A stretch of 64,000 nucleotides of DNA from Arthrobacter sp. OY3WO11 (GCF_001641125.1 NZ_LWLP01000001.1:1839265-1903264), one strand, 5' to 3'. Shown: positions 47,904 through 57,574, counted from the first letter of the stretch. Notes: generated from the sequence alone by a model not told the origin. Numbers and translations: made by a program.

Positions 47904-49534
47904 GGTGTGTGCTCCTTTTGCGGGGACGCTGCTGCGGGTAGGAATACTTCGAATTTTGCTCCGCGACGTCCGTTGATGGTCAGGGTACCGCCCAGCCGCT
48001 GCACTGCCTGCCGGACCAGGGCCAGCCCGATGCCCCGGCCGCCGGGCCCGGAAGGCTTGGTACTGAAGCCGTGGCGGAAAATGTTGTCCGCCGCCTCAGC
48101 GTCCAGGCCGGCGCCGGAATCGTGGACGGCGATGTCCAGCCCCTCCTCATCCGACTCCACCGTCAGCTCCACGCGCCGGGGCGGGGGAGCATCCGCAGCC
48201 GCATCGATGGCGTTATCCAGCAGATTTCCCAGGATAGTCACCAGGTCCTGCACAGCCACTCCCGCCACGGTACCTGAACCCAGCGTGGCAACATCCAGCT
48301 GGACCCCGCGTTCGTGGGCTTCAGCCACCTTGCCCATGACCAGTGCACCCAGGACCGGTTCATCAACGGAGCTGACCATGTCATCCGTCAGCTGCTGGCT
48401 CAGTTCCAGGTCCCGGGTGGCGAAATCCAGGGCTTCCTGTGTCCTGCCCAGCTCCAGGAGCGAGACCATGGTGTGGAGCCTGTTGGCGTGTTCATGGGTC
48501 TGGGCGCGGAGGGCTCCGGAGAGCGTCCGCATGGTTTCCAGTTCGTTGCCCAGTGCCTCAATTTCGGTCCGGTCGCGCAGCGTGGCCACGGTGCCGTAGA
48601 CCTGCGTTTTGCCGCGCGTCCCCGGGGAACCGGGCGCCTTTGCCGGCCCCTGGTTGACTACCAGGACGCGGGAACCGTAGAGGATGATTTCGTCCTTGGC
48701 AGTCCGCCCGGACTCGAACAGGTCCCGGAGCACATCCTCAAGCGGCAGTTCCGCGAGCGACGGCGGCCGGGTGGGGTCCTTGCTCCCGGCGCCTTCGAGG
48801 CCCAGCAGTTCCGCCGCCTGGTCGTTGTACATCACCACGCGGCCCCTTGTGTCGATGAGGATCAGGCCCTCCCGCACCGAGTGCAGGACAGATTCGTAGT
48901 AGGCGAACAACTGCGACAGTTGCTCCGGGCCCCAGCCGCGCGTCACCCGGCGCAGATACCGGCCCAGCAGCCAGGATGCCAGCGAGCCTCCCACCAGCAG
49001 GGCAAGGCCAATAGACAGCAGGGCGGGCAGTCGCCCGGCGAAGGCGACGTCCACTGTGCGGACCGTAACGCCGACTGCCACGAGCGCCTTCACGTCACCT
49101 GCCTGGTCCTTGACCGGGACAATGGTCCGTACGGACGGGCCCAAAGTCCCCGCCGTCACCTCCGTAAACTGCTCGCCCCGCAGTGCGGCATCAATGGAAC
49201 CAATGTACGGCCGGCCGATTTCCTCGTCCCTCGGATGCGTCCACCGGGTCCTGTCCGGAGCCATGATGGTGACGAAGTCGGCATCTGCTGCTGCCATAAC
49301 GTTCCTGGCATAGGGCTGCAGGGAGGCAGTGGGGTCTGGACTGGCCGCCGCCTCCAGCACCAGCGGGCTGGCCGCGATCGCGGCAGCGATCCCCGCCATC
49401 CGCCGGCCCGCTTCATCGTAGGTCCGGTCCCGGGCATCAACGAAGGTGGCCGAACCAACGACGGCGATAAACACCACCACAATTAACAGGTTCGCTACGA
49501 AGAGCCGGCGGGCGATACTCCAAGGGTGGATCAC
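47900..49534 (-). CDS. DcuS/CitA-type sensor histidine kinase
   Basis: 544 residues from GTG 49534, which has GGGAGG 5 bases upstream; the open frame to 49606 starts with TTG and has no site. One membrane segment (LFVANLLIVVVFIAVVGSATFV) and a second near residue 175 (LPALLSIGLALLVGGSLASWLL) bound an extracellular PAS-type sensor. A cytoplasmic PAS (YESVLHSVREGLILIDTRGRVVMYNDQAAELLGLEG) follows. The phospho-histidine lies in LRAQTHEHANRLHTMVSLLELG; the ATPase has NLLDNAIDAA and HDSGAGL. Probable ligand: an extracellular dicarboxylate. Confidence 0.9.
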   Translation of the reverse strand: MIHPWSIARRLFVANLLIVVVFIAVVGSATFVDARDRTYDEAGRRMAGIAAAIAASPLVLEAAASPDPTASLQPYARNVMAAADADFVTIMAPDRTRWTHPRDEEIGRPYIGSIDAALRGEQFTEVTAGTLGPSVRTIVPVKDQAGDVKALVAVGVTVRTVDVAFAGRLPALLSIGLALLVGGSLASWLLGRYLRRVTRGWGPEQLSQLFAYYESVLHSVREGLILIDTRGRVVMYNDQAAELLGLEGAGSKDPTRPPSLAELPLEDVLRDLFESGRTAKDEIILYGSRVLVVNQGPAKAPGSPGTRGKTQVYGTVATLRDRTEIEALGNELETMRTLSGALRAQTHEHANRLHTMVSLLELGRTQEALDFATRDLELSQQLTDDMVSSVDEPVLGALVMGKVAEAHERGVQLDVATLGSGTVAGVAVQDLVTILGNLLDNAIDAAADAPPPRRVELTVESDEEGLDIAVHDSGAGLDAEAADNIFRHGFSTKPSGPGGRGIGLALVRQAVQRLGGTLTINGRRGAKFEVFLPAAASPQKEHTP

Positions 49535-49704
49535 GTGTACCTCCCGACGCCCTTTCCAGGCGCAATCCTTGAGAAAGCATGAGCGCCGCGACCAATATGA
49601 ACGCAACGGTGAGCTGGGTCACGGCGTGCCCAATGATGGATATCACACCGGATGACGCGTTGAGCCCAGAGACTGTGCCGCAGCGTCTATCAGATTATCC
49701 ATAT

Positions 49705-49710
49705 AAGGAG
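49705..49710 (+). promoter_or_regulatory. Ribosome binding site of dctA; regulated region upstream
   Basis: AAGGAG 7 bases before ATG 49718. The 183 bases to the divergent kinase contain AT-rich CTATCAGATTATCCATATAAGG, the likely promoter/regulator target. No clear inverted repeat was found. Confidence 0.55.
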
Positions 49711-49717
49711 ACACATC

Positions 49718-51070
49718 ATGGCTTCTCAACGAGGAGAGTCGCTTGACACCGTGAAGACGCGGCGCAAGGGCATCGACAAATCGCACTACCTCTACATTGC
49801 GGTCATCGCCGCCGTCATCCTCGGCGCCGTGGTGGGCCTCATGTTCCCCGAAGTCGGCAAGTCCCTCAAGCCGCTCGGCGACGGATTCATCAAACTCATC
49901 AAGATGATGATTGCGCCCATTATCTTCTGCACCATCGTCCTGGGCATCGGCTCTATCGCCAAGGCTGCAACGGTGGGCAAGGTCGGCGGCCTGGCGCTGG
50001 GTTACTTCGTCCTTATGTCGACGTTCGCGCTCGCCATCGGCCTGGTTGTAGGCAACCTGATCCACCCGGGTGAGGGCCTGAAGCTTGCGCCTTACGACCC
50101 CACCAAGAAGGCGGAGGTTGACAGCACCGTCGCCTTCCTCCTCGGAATCATCCCGGGCGACATTCCGGTCCTTCCGACCCTCTTTGCCGCCCTCCTCGTA
50201 GGTTTCGCCCTCCAGAAGATGGGCCCGCAGGGCGCACCGGTACTCAAGGCCATCGGCCACGGCCAGGCCCTCGTCTTCCGCATCCTCATCATGATCATGT
50301 GGCTTGCCCCCGTGGGCGCATTCGGTGCCATCGCCGCCGTCGTGGGAGCTACCGGTTTCCAGGCCATCGTGAGCATGTTCACCCTCATGGCCGCCTTCTA
50401 CATCACCTGCGCACTGTTCATCGTGATCATCCTGGGCGGTCTGCTCAAGGTGGTCACCGGCGTCAACATCTTCAAGCTGATGAAGTACCTGGGCCGCGAA
50501 TACCTGCTCATCTTCTCCACCTCCTCCTCCGAAGCTGCCCTGCCCCGCCTGATCGCCAAGATGGAACACCTGGGTGTCTCCAAGCCCGTTGTTGGCGTCA
50601 CGGTGCCCACCGGCTACTCCTTCAACCTCGACGGCACGGCCATCTACCTGACCATGGCATCCCTGTTTGTTGCCAACGCCATGGGCACGCCGCTGGATCT
50701 TGGCGCACAGGTCTCCCTGCTGATTTTCATGATCATTGCCTCCAAGGGTGCAGCCGGTGTCACCGGTGCAGGTCTTGCAACTCTGGCGGCCGGCCTCCAG
50801 GCCCACAAGCCGGAACTGCTGGGCGGTGTGGGCATGATCGTGGGCATCGACCGCTTCATGTCCGAGGCCCGTGCCCTGACCAACTTCACCGGCAACGCCG
50901 TGGCCACCGTGTTGATCGGCACATGGGTCAAGGAGATCGACGGCACCCAGGTCAACCAGGTGCTCTCCGGCGAACTGCCCTTCGACGAGCAGACCATGAT
51001 CGCCGGCCACGGCCACACCGAGCCGGCAGCCACGGAAACCGACGCGTCCCGCGTCCCGGCCGCCGTCTAG
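49718..51070 (+). CDS. dctA: C4-dicarboxylate:cation symporter
   Basis: 450-residue DAACS-family carrier importing succinate, fumarate or malate with protons or sodium. About eight membrane helices are visible, beginning YLYIAVIAAVILGAVVGLMF. The serine-rich re-entrant loop STSSSEAALPRL, GYSFNLDGTAIYLTMASLF and GVTGAGLATLAAGL (substrate and ion binding) are intact. It is divergent from the two-component system. The tail after residue 420 is acidic and variable. A terminator follows. Confidence 0.94.
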   Translation: MASQRGESLDTVKTRRKGIDKSHYLYIAVIAAVILGAVVGLMFPEVGKSLKPLGDGFIKLIKMMIAPIIFCTIVLGIGSIAKAATVGKVGGLALGYFVLMSTFALAIGLVVGNLIHPGEGLKLAPYDPTKKAEVDSTVAFLLGIIPGDIPVLPTLFAALLVGFALQKMGPQGAPVLKAIGHGQALVFRILIMIMWLAPVGAFGAIAAVVGATGFQAIVSMFTLMAAFYITCALFIVIILGGLLKVVTGVNIFKLMKYLGREYLLIFSTSSSEAALPRLIAKMEHLGVSKPVVGVTVPTGYSFNLDGTAIYLTMASLFVANAMGTPLDLGAQVSLLIFMIIASKGAAGVTGAGLATLAAGLQAHKPELLGGVGMIVGIDRFMSEARALTNFTGNAVATVLIGTWVKEIDGTQVNQVLSGELPFDEQTMIAGHGHTEPAATETDASRVPAAV

Positions 51071-51115
51071 GCACCACGCCAGGCGCACGCCAGGCTCGCA
51101 ACAGTTTCAACGCAG

Positions 51116-51147
51116 CAGCCCCCGCAGCCCTGGCCGCGGGGGCTGCT
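51116..51147 (+). terminator. Terminator after dctA
   Basis: An 11-bp perfect stem (GCAGCCCCCGC with GCGGGGGCTGC) around a 10-base loop, followed by TTCG. Confidence 0.7.
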
Positions 51148-51322
51148 TCGCGCCCCGAAAGAAACCAACCTTCGACCTCAGCTAGAGGGTCAAGGCTCAA
51201 CATGGGGGGAAAGTCAAGTTCCGCCGAATACCGTGTCGGTCGCTGTAACCTTGGGAGGAAGAAGGAACGGCGCTGGCATCCAGCGGCAGGAAATCACCGT
51301 CATCGAAAGTGTGGATAGATAC

Positions 51323-52222
51323 GTGAGCAGCGAACAGGGTTCGGCAACTCTGGAGGGCACGGAATTTGACCTGGACAACGCGGTGATGGGCCCCACGGGA
51401 CGCCCATACCGGGAGTTCCCGGAACCGGCACCGCTGTCCTCCCATGGTCCGGCGCGTGTGATCGCCATGGTGAACCAAAAAGGCGGAGTCGGCAAGACCA
51501 CCTCCACCATCAACCTCGCGGCAGCGCTGGCGGAGTTCGGCCGCCGGGTGCTCCTGGTCGATTTCGATCCCCAGGGTGCGTTGTCGGCAGGCCTGGGCGT
51601 GAACCCTCATGAGCTGGACCTTACGGTCTACAACGTGCTGATGGACCGCAAGGTCAACATCCGCGATGCCATCCACCAGACCGGCGTCGAAAACGTCGAC
51701 CTGCTGCCGGCCAACATCGACCTCTCCGCGGCCGAGGTTCAGCTCGTCAATGAGGTAGCGCGGGAGCAGGTCCTGGACCGTGCCCTGAAGAAGGTCGAGG
51801 ACGATTACGACGTCGTCCTCATCGACTGCCAGCCGTCCCTGGGCCTGCTGACCGTCAACGCGCTCACCGCGGCGCACGGCGTCATCATCCCGCTGATCTG
51901 CGAGTTCTTCGCCCTTCGCGCAGTGGCTCTGCTCGTGGAAACCATCGACAAGGTGCAGGACCGCCTCAACCCGCGCCTGCAGGTGGACGGGGTGCTCGCC
52001 ACAATGTACGACGCCCGGACCCTGCACAGCCGTGAAGTCATCACCCGGCTGGTGGAAGCCTTCGGGGACAAGGTCTTCGAGACCGTCATCAAGCGTTCCA
52101 TCAAGTTCGCCGATGCCACGGTGGCCGCTGAGCCGATCACCAGTTACGCCGGAAACCACATCGGTGCGGACGCCTACCGGCGCCTGGCCAAAGAGCTGAT
52201 TTCGCGCGGCGGCGCACCCTAG
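51323..52222 (+). CDS. ParA family chromosome partition ATPase (Rv1708-like)
   Basis: MinD/ParA-type ATPase. The deviant Walker A is VIAMVNQKGGVGKTTSTINLAAALAEFG; Walker A' VDFDPQGALSAGLG; Walker B VVLIDCQPSLGLLTVNAL. The start is uncertain: GTG 51323 gives 299 residues; the frame is open to GTG 51233 (329 residues), with GGAGGAAGAAGG inside that longer part but no site before it. It lies just ahead of scpA-scpB, as in mycobacteria, so a role in segregation or nucleoid organisation is likely. No parB is adjacent. Confidence 0.85.
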   Translation: MSSEQGSATLEGTEFDLDNAVMGPTGRPYREFPEPAPLSSHGPARVIAMVNQKGGVGKTTSTINLAAALAEFGRRVLLVDFDPQGALSAGLGVNPHELDLTVYNVLMDRKVNIRDAIHQTGVENVDLLPANIDLSAAEVQLVNEVAREQVLDRALKKVEDDYDVVLIDCQPSLGLLTVNALTAAHGVIIPLICEFFALRAVALLVETIDKVQDRLNPRLQVDGVLATMYDARTLHSREVITRLVEAFGDKVFETVIKRSIKFADATVAAEPITSYAGNHIGADAYRRLAKELISRGGAP

Positions 52223-52229
52223 CCAGGAC

Positions 52230-53042
52230 GTGGCCGAATCCAAGCCCGGCTTCGAGGTACGGCTGGCCAACTTCACGGGTCCCTTCGACCTCCTGCTGGG
52301 GCTGATCGCCAAGCACCAGCTGGACATTACCGAGGTGGCCCTTGCCACGGTGACAGACGAATTTATCAAGTACATCCGTAACCTGCAGAAACTGGGCGGC
52401 GAATGGGCGCTTGATGAAGCCAGCGAGTTCCTGGTGATTGCCGCGACGCTCCTGGACATCAAAGCTGCCAGGCTCCTTCCGGCCGGTGAGGTGGAAGACG
52501 ACGAGGACATGGCACTGCTCGAGGCCAGGGACCTGCTCTTCGCCCGGCTCCTGCAGTACAAGGCCTTCAAGCACGTGGCCGGTCTCCTGGGTGAAACACT
52601 GCACCAGGAAGCCATGCGCTTTCCCCGGCAGGTTGCCCTCGAGGAGCATTTCGCGGCCATGCTCCCGGAACTTGTGTGGAAGCACACCCCGGAACAGTTT
52701 GCCGCGCTGGCGGAAACTGCGCTCCGGCCCAAGACGCCGAAACCCACCGAAGTGGGGCTGACCCATCTCCACGGCGGCAATGTCAGCGTCAAGGAGCAGG
52801 CCGAAATCGTAGGGCTGCGGCTCCAGCGGGAATCGCCGCTCACGTTCCGGGCCATCATCGCCGACGCCGAGTCCACCCTTGTGGTGGTTGCGAGGTTCCT
52901 GGCGCTGCTGGAGCTGTTCCGGGACAAAGCGGTGTCCTTCGACCAGCTGTCACCGCTGGCGGACCTTGCCGTCCACTGGACCGCCGGGAGCCGGCAGTGG
53001 TCCGCAGACAACCTAAGCGAAGAGTTCGAGGAGCAGCTGTGA
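52230..53042 (+). CDS. scpA: Segregation and condensation protein A
   Basis: 270-residue kleisin of the SMC-ScpAB condensin. The N-terminal FTGPFDLLLGLIAKHQLDITEVALATVTDEFIKYI is the SMC-neck binding part; the C-terminus has the winged helix (VARFLALLELFRDKAVSFDQLSPLADLAVHWT). It begins with GTG 8 bases after parA, with a partial AGGA site, and its stop overlaps scpB by 4 bases (GTGA). Confidence 0.93.
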   Translation: MAESKPGFEVRLANFTGPFDLLLGLIAKHQLDITEVALATVTDEFIKYIRNLQKLGGEWALDEASEFLVIAATLLDIKAARLLPAGEVEDDEDMALLEARDLLFARLLQYKAFKHVAGLLGETLHQEAMRFPRQVALEEHFAAMLPELVWKHTPEQFAALAETALRPKTPKPTEVGLTHLHGGNVSVKEQAEIVGLRLQRESPLTFRAIIADAESTLVVVARFLALLELFRDKAVSFDQLSPLADLAVHWTAGSRQWSADNLSEEFEEQL

Positions 53043-53701
53043 CCAAGGAAGCCACGGAAGGCACGCACCTGGGGGAGGAGGACCTCGAAAAGCTCCCGGG
53101 CGGGGCCAAAGCTGCCATGGAGGCTGTGCTGATGGTCATCGACCAGCCAGCCACAGAGGAGGAACTGGCCGCCGGCCTTGGCCTGACAGTCGAAAAGGTC
53201 AGCGCGCTGCTGTCCGAACTGCAGGGCGAGTATAGCGGCTATACTGTTAAAGCCCCGGATATGGATCAAGCCAGCCACGCTGGTTTCGGCTCCCGCCCCC
53301 GGGGTTTTGAATTGCGGAATATCGCCGGCGGCTGGCGGATCTACTCCCGCACGGACTTCGCCGACATTGTGGGCAAGTATGTGCTGGAAGGCCAGACTGC
53401 CAGGCTTACCCAGGCAGCCTTGGAAACGCTCGCGGTCATCGCGTACCGGCAGCCAGTCTCCAGGGCCAGGGTTTCTGCAATTCGGGGCGTCAATGTTGAC
53501 TCTGTGGTCCGGACACTCGCCCAACGCGGGTTGATCGAGGATTCGGGAACGGATCCGGAATCCGGGGCCATGCTGTACCGGACCACATCGTATTTCCTGG
53601 AACGGATGGGAATCGGCTCTGTGGCCGAGCTGCCGCAGTTGTCTCCACATCTTCCGGGCCTTGACGGCATCGCGGATTACTACGACGCCGAAGGGATCTA
53701 G
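53039..53701 (+). CDS. scpB: Segregation and condensation protein B
   Basis: 220 residues; binds ScpA as a dimer. Two winged-helix domains are visible: AAMEAVLMVIDQPATEEELAAGLGLTVEKVSALLSELQ and LTQAALETLAVIAYRQPVSRARVSAIRGVNVDSVVRTLAQRGLIEDSG. I chose GTG 53039 within the scpA stop; the frame is open 121 codons further upstream but only as a shadow of scpA. A GGCAG/CTGCC hairpin overlaps the stop codon. Confidence 0.93.
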   Translation: MTKEATEGTHLGEEDLEKLPGGAKAAMEAVLMVIDQPATEEELAAGLGLTVEKVSALLSELQGEYSGYTVKAPDMDQASHAGFGSRPRGFELRNIAGGWRIYSRTDFADIVGKYVLEGQTARLTQAALETLAVIAYRQPVSRARVSAIRGVNVDSVVRTLAQRGLIEDSGTDPESGAMLYRTTSYFLERMGIGSVAELPQLSPHLPGLDGIADYYDAEGI

Positions 53702-53811
53702 GCAGTTTCGCGCTGCCTGGGCAAGAGTATTTATCAGGGCAGATTATTTCTGCACGGCTGGTTAGGGTTGTCTCTGGACACCTTTCCGGCCAAACAATTG
53801 AAGGACGGGTC

Positions 53812-55011
53812 ATGACACAGGCGGGACGCCAGGGTTCACCACGTAACAGCTCGGGACGCAACAATCCCCAGCGCAGCACCTCCCAGGGTGGCAAGTCAGC
53901 GGGCGGGTTCCGCGGCGGTGCCCCGAAGCGGGGCGGCGGGTTCGGCAGCGACCGCCCGCAGCGCGCACCCAAGCCGCGCGAGGAACGCTTCATCGATCCG
54001 GATCTGGCTTCGGACGGCGCCCAGCAGGGCCGCAGTGCCGCAGATCCAAAGGCCGCCAGGCCTTCCTCGCGGAAGCCTGCAGCGCGCAAACCCGGAGCCA
54101 AGAAGGCGCCGGGCACGCCAGGCGCCCTCAAGCCGAAGCCGCGCACCGGCGCGCCCGGCGCCGCAGCCTCCCGTGCGTTCGGAAGCGAACGCTTCGGCCA
54201 GAACCTGGGGCCGGTCCGCAGGCCTTCACGCAAGAAGGGCCCGCGCGGCGACGTTCCCCAGTCGGAACTCCACGACGCCGACGGCGTGCGCCTGCAGAAG
54301 GTCATGGCCTCAGCCGGCGTCGCCTCCCGCCGCGTCTGCGAGGAGATGATTGCCGAGGGCCGGGTGGAAGTGGACGGACAGGTCGTCACCGAGCTCGGCG
54401 TCCGGGTTGATCCCAAGACCGCCGTCATCCACGTGGACGGCCTGCGGATCCAGCTGGATGAGAACCTCGTCTACATGGTCTTCAACAAGCCGAAGGGCGT
54501 TGTCTCCACCATGGAGGATCCCGAGGGCCGGCCGTGCATCAGCGATTTCCTCAAGAGCAACAAGAACACCGGCGAACGGATGTTCCACGTGGGGCGCCTC
54601 GACGTCGCCACCGAGGGGCTGCTCCTGCTGACGAACGACGGCGAACTGGCCAACCGCCTGACGCACCCTTCCTACGAGGTGCCCAAGACGTACCTGGTGC
54701 AGGTCCGCGGTCCCTTCCCGCAGGGCATCGGCGCACAGCTCAAGGAAGGCGTGGAACTGGAGGACGGGTTTGCGTCCGTGGATTCCTTCCGGCTCGTAGA
54801 CTCCACGCCCGGCCACGTGCTGATCGAAGTGGTGCTGCACTCGGGCAAGAATCGTATTGTCCGCCGCCTCTTCGACGCCGTCGGCTTCCCCGTCCTGCGG
54901 CTGGTCCGCGTCAAGGTGGGCCCCATCGGCCTGGGTGACCAGCGCCAGGGCAGCATCCGCAACCTCGGCAAGCAGGAAGTCGGGCATCTGCTGGCATCCG
55001 TAGGGCTCTGA
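53812..55011 (+). CDS. rluB: 23S rRNA pseudouridine synthase RluB, with long basic N-terminal extension
   Basis: 399 residues. The conserved enzyme starts near 155 with an S4 domain (VRLQKVMASAGVASRRVCEEMIAEGRVEVDG); catalytic Asp lies in FHVGRLDVATEGLLLLTNDGELA; the RSUA/RluB end HSGKNRIVRRLFDAVGFPVLRLVRVKVGPI follows. The first 150 residues are rich in Gly, Arg, Lys, Pro and Ala, as in several actinobacterial RluB proteins, and may hold RNA. GAAGGA precedes ATG 53812. It converts a uridine near 2605 of 23S to pseudouridine. Confidence 0.92.
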   Translation: MTQAGRQGSPRNSSGRNNPQRSTSQGGKSAGGFRGGAPKRGGGFGSDRPQRAPKPREERFIDPDLASDGAQQGRSAADPKAARPSSRKPAARKPGAKKAPGTPGALKPKPRTGAPGAAASRAFGSERFGQNLGPVRRPSRKKGPRGDVPQSELHDADGVRLQKVMASAGVASRRVCEEMIAEGRVEVDGQVVTELGVRVDPKTAVIHVDGLRIQLDENLVYMVFNKPKGVVSTMEDPEGRPCISDFLKSNKNTGERMFHVGRLDVATEGLLLLTNDGELANRLTHPSYEVPKTYLVQVRGPFPQGIGAQLKEGVELEDGFASVDSFRLVDSTPGHVLIEVVLHSGKNRIVRRLFDAVGFPVLRLVRVKVGPIGLGDQRQGSIRNLGKQEVGHLLASVGL

Positions 55012-55014
55012 GGC

Positions 55015-56124
55015 ATGTCCGCCTTCCACAGCCAGGGCCGCGGGCACCTGGATGGTCCGGTGGTGGTCCTCGGGACCGGCCTGCTCGGCACCAGCATTGG
55101 ACTGGGCCTGCGCGGACGGGGCATTCCGGTGTTCCTGTCCGACCCCTCGCCCACCAACCAGGCGGTGGCCGTGGACATCGGTGCGGGCCGGCCGCTGCCG
55201 GAACTGGGCAGCGCTGTCCCGCAGCTGGTGGTGGTTGCTGCGCCGCCTGACGTTACGGCCGATGTCGTGGAAAAAGCCCTGTCGGATTTTCCCGGCTCCG
55301 TTGTGGTGGACATAGCCAGCGTCAAGGCGGGCATCCTGGACAACCTGCGGCGCCGCGGCGTCGACCTGTCCCGGTACGTGGGCACGCACCCCATGGCCGG
55401 CCGGGAAAAGTCAGGCCCGGTGGCCGCCCGCGGCGAGCTGTTCACCTCGATGCCGTGGGTGGTGTGCCCGTCAGAGGAAACCTCTGGCGCCGCCCTCCAG
55501 ACGGCCCGTTCCCTGGCCTCGGACCTGGGCGCAGTTGTGTCCCGGTTCACGGCCGACGAGCACGACGAAGCTGTTGCCCTGGTATCCCACCTGCCTCAGG
55601 TCATGTCCTCACTGCTGGCGAGCCGGCTCCAGGGCACGCCTCTGCATGCTCTGTCCCTGGCCGGCAACGGCCTGCGGGACGTCACGCGGATCGCGGCCAG
55701 CGACCCGTCCTTGTGGGTCCAGATCCTCGGCGGCAACGCCGCGAAAGTCGTGGAAATCCTCTACGGCGTCCGGGATGACCTCAACCGCCTGATCGGAACG
55801 CTGGAGCACCCCACGGCTCCGGGCGCGCGGCTGGACCTCGCGCAGCTCATGAGCGAAGGCAACGCCGGCCAGGCACGCATCCCCGGCAAGCATGGGGGGC
55901 CGCCGCAGGCGTACTCCTGGCTCACCGTCCTGGTGGACGACAAGCCCGGACAGATTGCCCGGCTCCTCACGGAAATCGGCGAGATCGGCGTCAACCTTGA
56001 GGACCTCCGCCTGGACCACTCGTCCGGCCAAAACGTAGGTATGGTGGAAATCTCCGTGTTGCCGAACAAGCATGACCACCTGATCGAAGCACTCAACGAC
56101 CGCGGATGGCGGGTACTCCAGTAA
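55015..56124 (+). CDS. tyrA: Prephenate dehydrogenase with C-terminal ACT domain
   Basis: 369 residues; makes 4-hydroxyphenylpyruvate for tyrosine. NAD motif VVVLGTGLLGTSIGLGLRGRG near residues 16-36, substrate block YVGTHPMAGREKSGP, and DEHDEAVALVSHLPQVMSSLLA. The final 80 residues (WLTVLVDDKPGQIARLLTEIGEIGVNLEDLRLDHS) are an ACT domain, suggesting feedback by an aromatic amino acid. It starts 3 bases after rluB and its stop overlaps the cmk start. Confidence 0.92.
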   Translation: MSAFHSQGRGHLDGPVVVLGTGLLGTSIGLGLRGRGIPVFLSDPSPTNQAVAVDIGAGRPLPELGSAVPQLVVVAAPPDVTADVVEKALSDFPGSVVVDIASVKAGILDNLRRRGVDLSRYVGTHPMAGREKSGPVAARGELFTSMPWVVCPSEETSGAALQTARSLASDLGAVVSRFTADEHDEAVALVSHLPQVMSSLLASRLQGTPLHALSLAGNGLRDVTRIAASDPSLWVQILGGNAAKVVEILYGVRDDLNRLIGTLEHPTAPGARLDLAQLMSEGNAGQARIPGKHGGPPQAYSWLTVLVDDKPGQIARLLTEIGEIGVNLEDLRLDHSSGQNVGMVEISVLPNKHDHLIEALNDRGWRVLQ

Positions 56125-56837
56125 TGACACAGGAACTTCTCGATACCATGCCTGCGCTGCGCGTCGGCCGGCCGCTGGTGGTTGCCATTGACGGCCCGTC
56201 CGGCTCCGGTAAGTCCAGCGTCAGCAAGGAAGTGGCCCGCAGGCTCAGGCTCGCCTACCTGGACACTGGCGCGATGTACCGTGCCCTCACCTGGTTCTGC
56301 GTCAGCAAGGGCATCGACCTCGAAGACTCCGCAGCAGTGGAGCAGGCCGCACGCGACCTGGTCCTGGAACTGAGCACCAGCCCCCTGGAGGAGTACGTGC
56401 GGGTGGACGGTGTTGACGTCACCGACGCCATCCGGGAGCCCGCCATCTCCTCCGCCGTCAGCGCCGTGGCCACCACCCTGGGGGCCAGGACCGAGCTGAT
56501 CCGCCGGCAGCGGGAACTGATCGAAAAGCACCACCGCCGCATGGTGGTGGAAGGCAGGGACATCACTACCGTCGTCGCGCCCGGGGCGGAAGTCCGGATG
56601 CTGCTCACTGCCAGTGAGGAAGCGCGGCTGCGCCGGCGTGGAATCCAGCTGGGCGGCACCCAGAACGCCGAGCAGCTGGCGGCCCAGGTGACCCATCGCG
56701 ATGCCAAGGACTCCTCCGTGGTGAACTTCACCAAAGCCGCTTCCGGTGTGGTGACGCTGGATTCGTCGGACCTCGACTTCGACCAGACCGTCGCCGCAGC
56801 CCTGGTGATCGTCACAAAGGTCCTCAACCGTGACTGA
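56124..56837 (+). CDS. cmk: Cytidylate kinase
   Basis: 237 residues; phosphorylates CMP and dCMP. P-loop VVAIDGPSGSGKSSVSKEVARRL, YLDTGAMYRALTW and the CMP-binding GRDITTVVAPGAEVRMLLTAS are present. I chose ATG 56124, overlapping the tyrA stop (TAATG), rather than 56106, which lies inside tyrA. The end overlaps plsC by 8 bases. Confidence 0.94.
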   Translation: MTQELLDTMPALRVGRPLVVAIDGPSGSGKSSVSKEVARRLRLAYLDTGAMYRALTWFCVSKGIDLEDSAAVEQAARDLVLELSTSPLEEYVRVDGVDVTDAIREPAISSAVSAVATTLGARTELIRRQRELIEKHHRRMVVEGRDITTVVAPGAEVRMLLTASEEARLRRRGIQLGGTQNAEQLAAQVTHRDAKDSSVVNFTKAASGVVTLDSSDLDFDQTVAAALVIVTKVLNRD

Positions 56838-57564
56838 ACGCGCCGCCACCACCTCCCGGCCGGGTGTTCCCTCCGGCCTGACCATGGCGTGGAGCAGGCC
56901 GGTGGGCTGGATCCTCGACCACGTGGTGTACCGGACAACCGTCACGGGCAAGGAAAATGTGCCTACCGGCGGACCCGTGATCTTCGCGGGCAACCACATC
57001 AGCTTCCTGGACGGCCCGGTCATGTTCGGCGCCTCGCCGCGTCCCATGCACATCCTGGTCAAACAGGAGATGTTCAAGGGCTTCCTCGGCCAGGTGCTGA
57101 CAGCTTCGGGCCAGCTGCCGGTAGACAGGCGCGGCGACCGGACCGCGCTGCAGCGATGCAAGGAAGTGCTCGACGCCGGCCGGTGCGTGGGCATCCTCCC
57201 CGAAGGAACCAGGGGAAGCGGGGCAGCGGCCGACATCAACGGCGGCGTGGCCTGGCTGGCCCTGAACTCCGGGGCCCCGGTGGTCCCCGTGGCCATCCTG
57301 GGCACCCGCAGGGGTGACGAGCACCTGGATTCCGTGCCGCGGCCCGGCAGGCGCTTCCACGTCAGCTTCGGAAATGCCCTCACCCTTGCCCGCCGGGCAG
57401 GGGAAAGCGGGCGTGCTTCAATGGACAGGGCGGCGCTGGACATCCGCGCCGCGCTGGCAGGGCACGTCCAGGACTCCATTCAACTCAGCGGGCAGCCATT
57501 GCCTTTCGCAGATGCCCGCCAAGACTTAACAGCAGTAGCCGGGACGCCGGCAGATGACCACTAA
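56830..57564 (+). CDS. plsC: 1-acyl-sn-glycerol-3-phosphate acyltransferase
   Basis: 244 residues; acylates lysophosphatidic acid at the membrane. The HX4D motif is [14 protein letters not shown] and the glycerophosphate motif [23 protein letters not shown] is the typical fourth block. Begins with GTG inside cmk and its end overlaps the region just before der. The order cmk-plsC-der is common in actinobacteria. Substrate specificity is inferred from the family. Confidence 0.88.
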   Translation: MTERAATTSRPGVPSGLTMAWSRPVGWILDHVVYRTTVTGKENVPTGGPVIFAGNHISFLDGPVMFGASPRPMHILVKQEMFKGFLGQVLTASGQLPVDRRGDRTALQRCKEVLDAGRCVGILPEGTRGSGAAADINGGVAWLALNSGAPVVPVAILGTRRGDEHLDSVPRPGRRFHVSFGNALTLARRAGESGRASMDRAALDIRAALAGHVQDSIQLSGQPLPFADARQDLTAVAGTPADDH

Positions 57565-57574
57565 GGACAGTGCA

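Noticed and set aside
51197..53650. 817-codon minus-strand ORF opposite parA-scpA-scpB
   Set aside because: Antisense frame left open by high GC at third positions; the plus strand encodes three clear families across the whole length.
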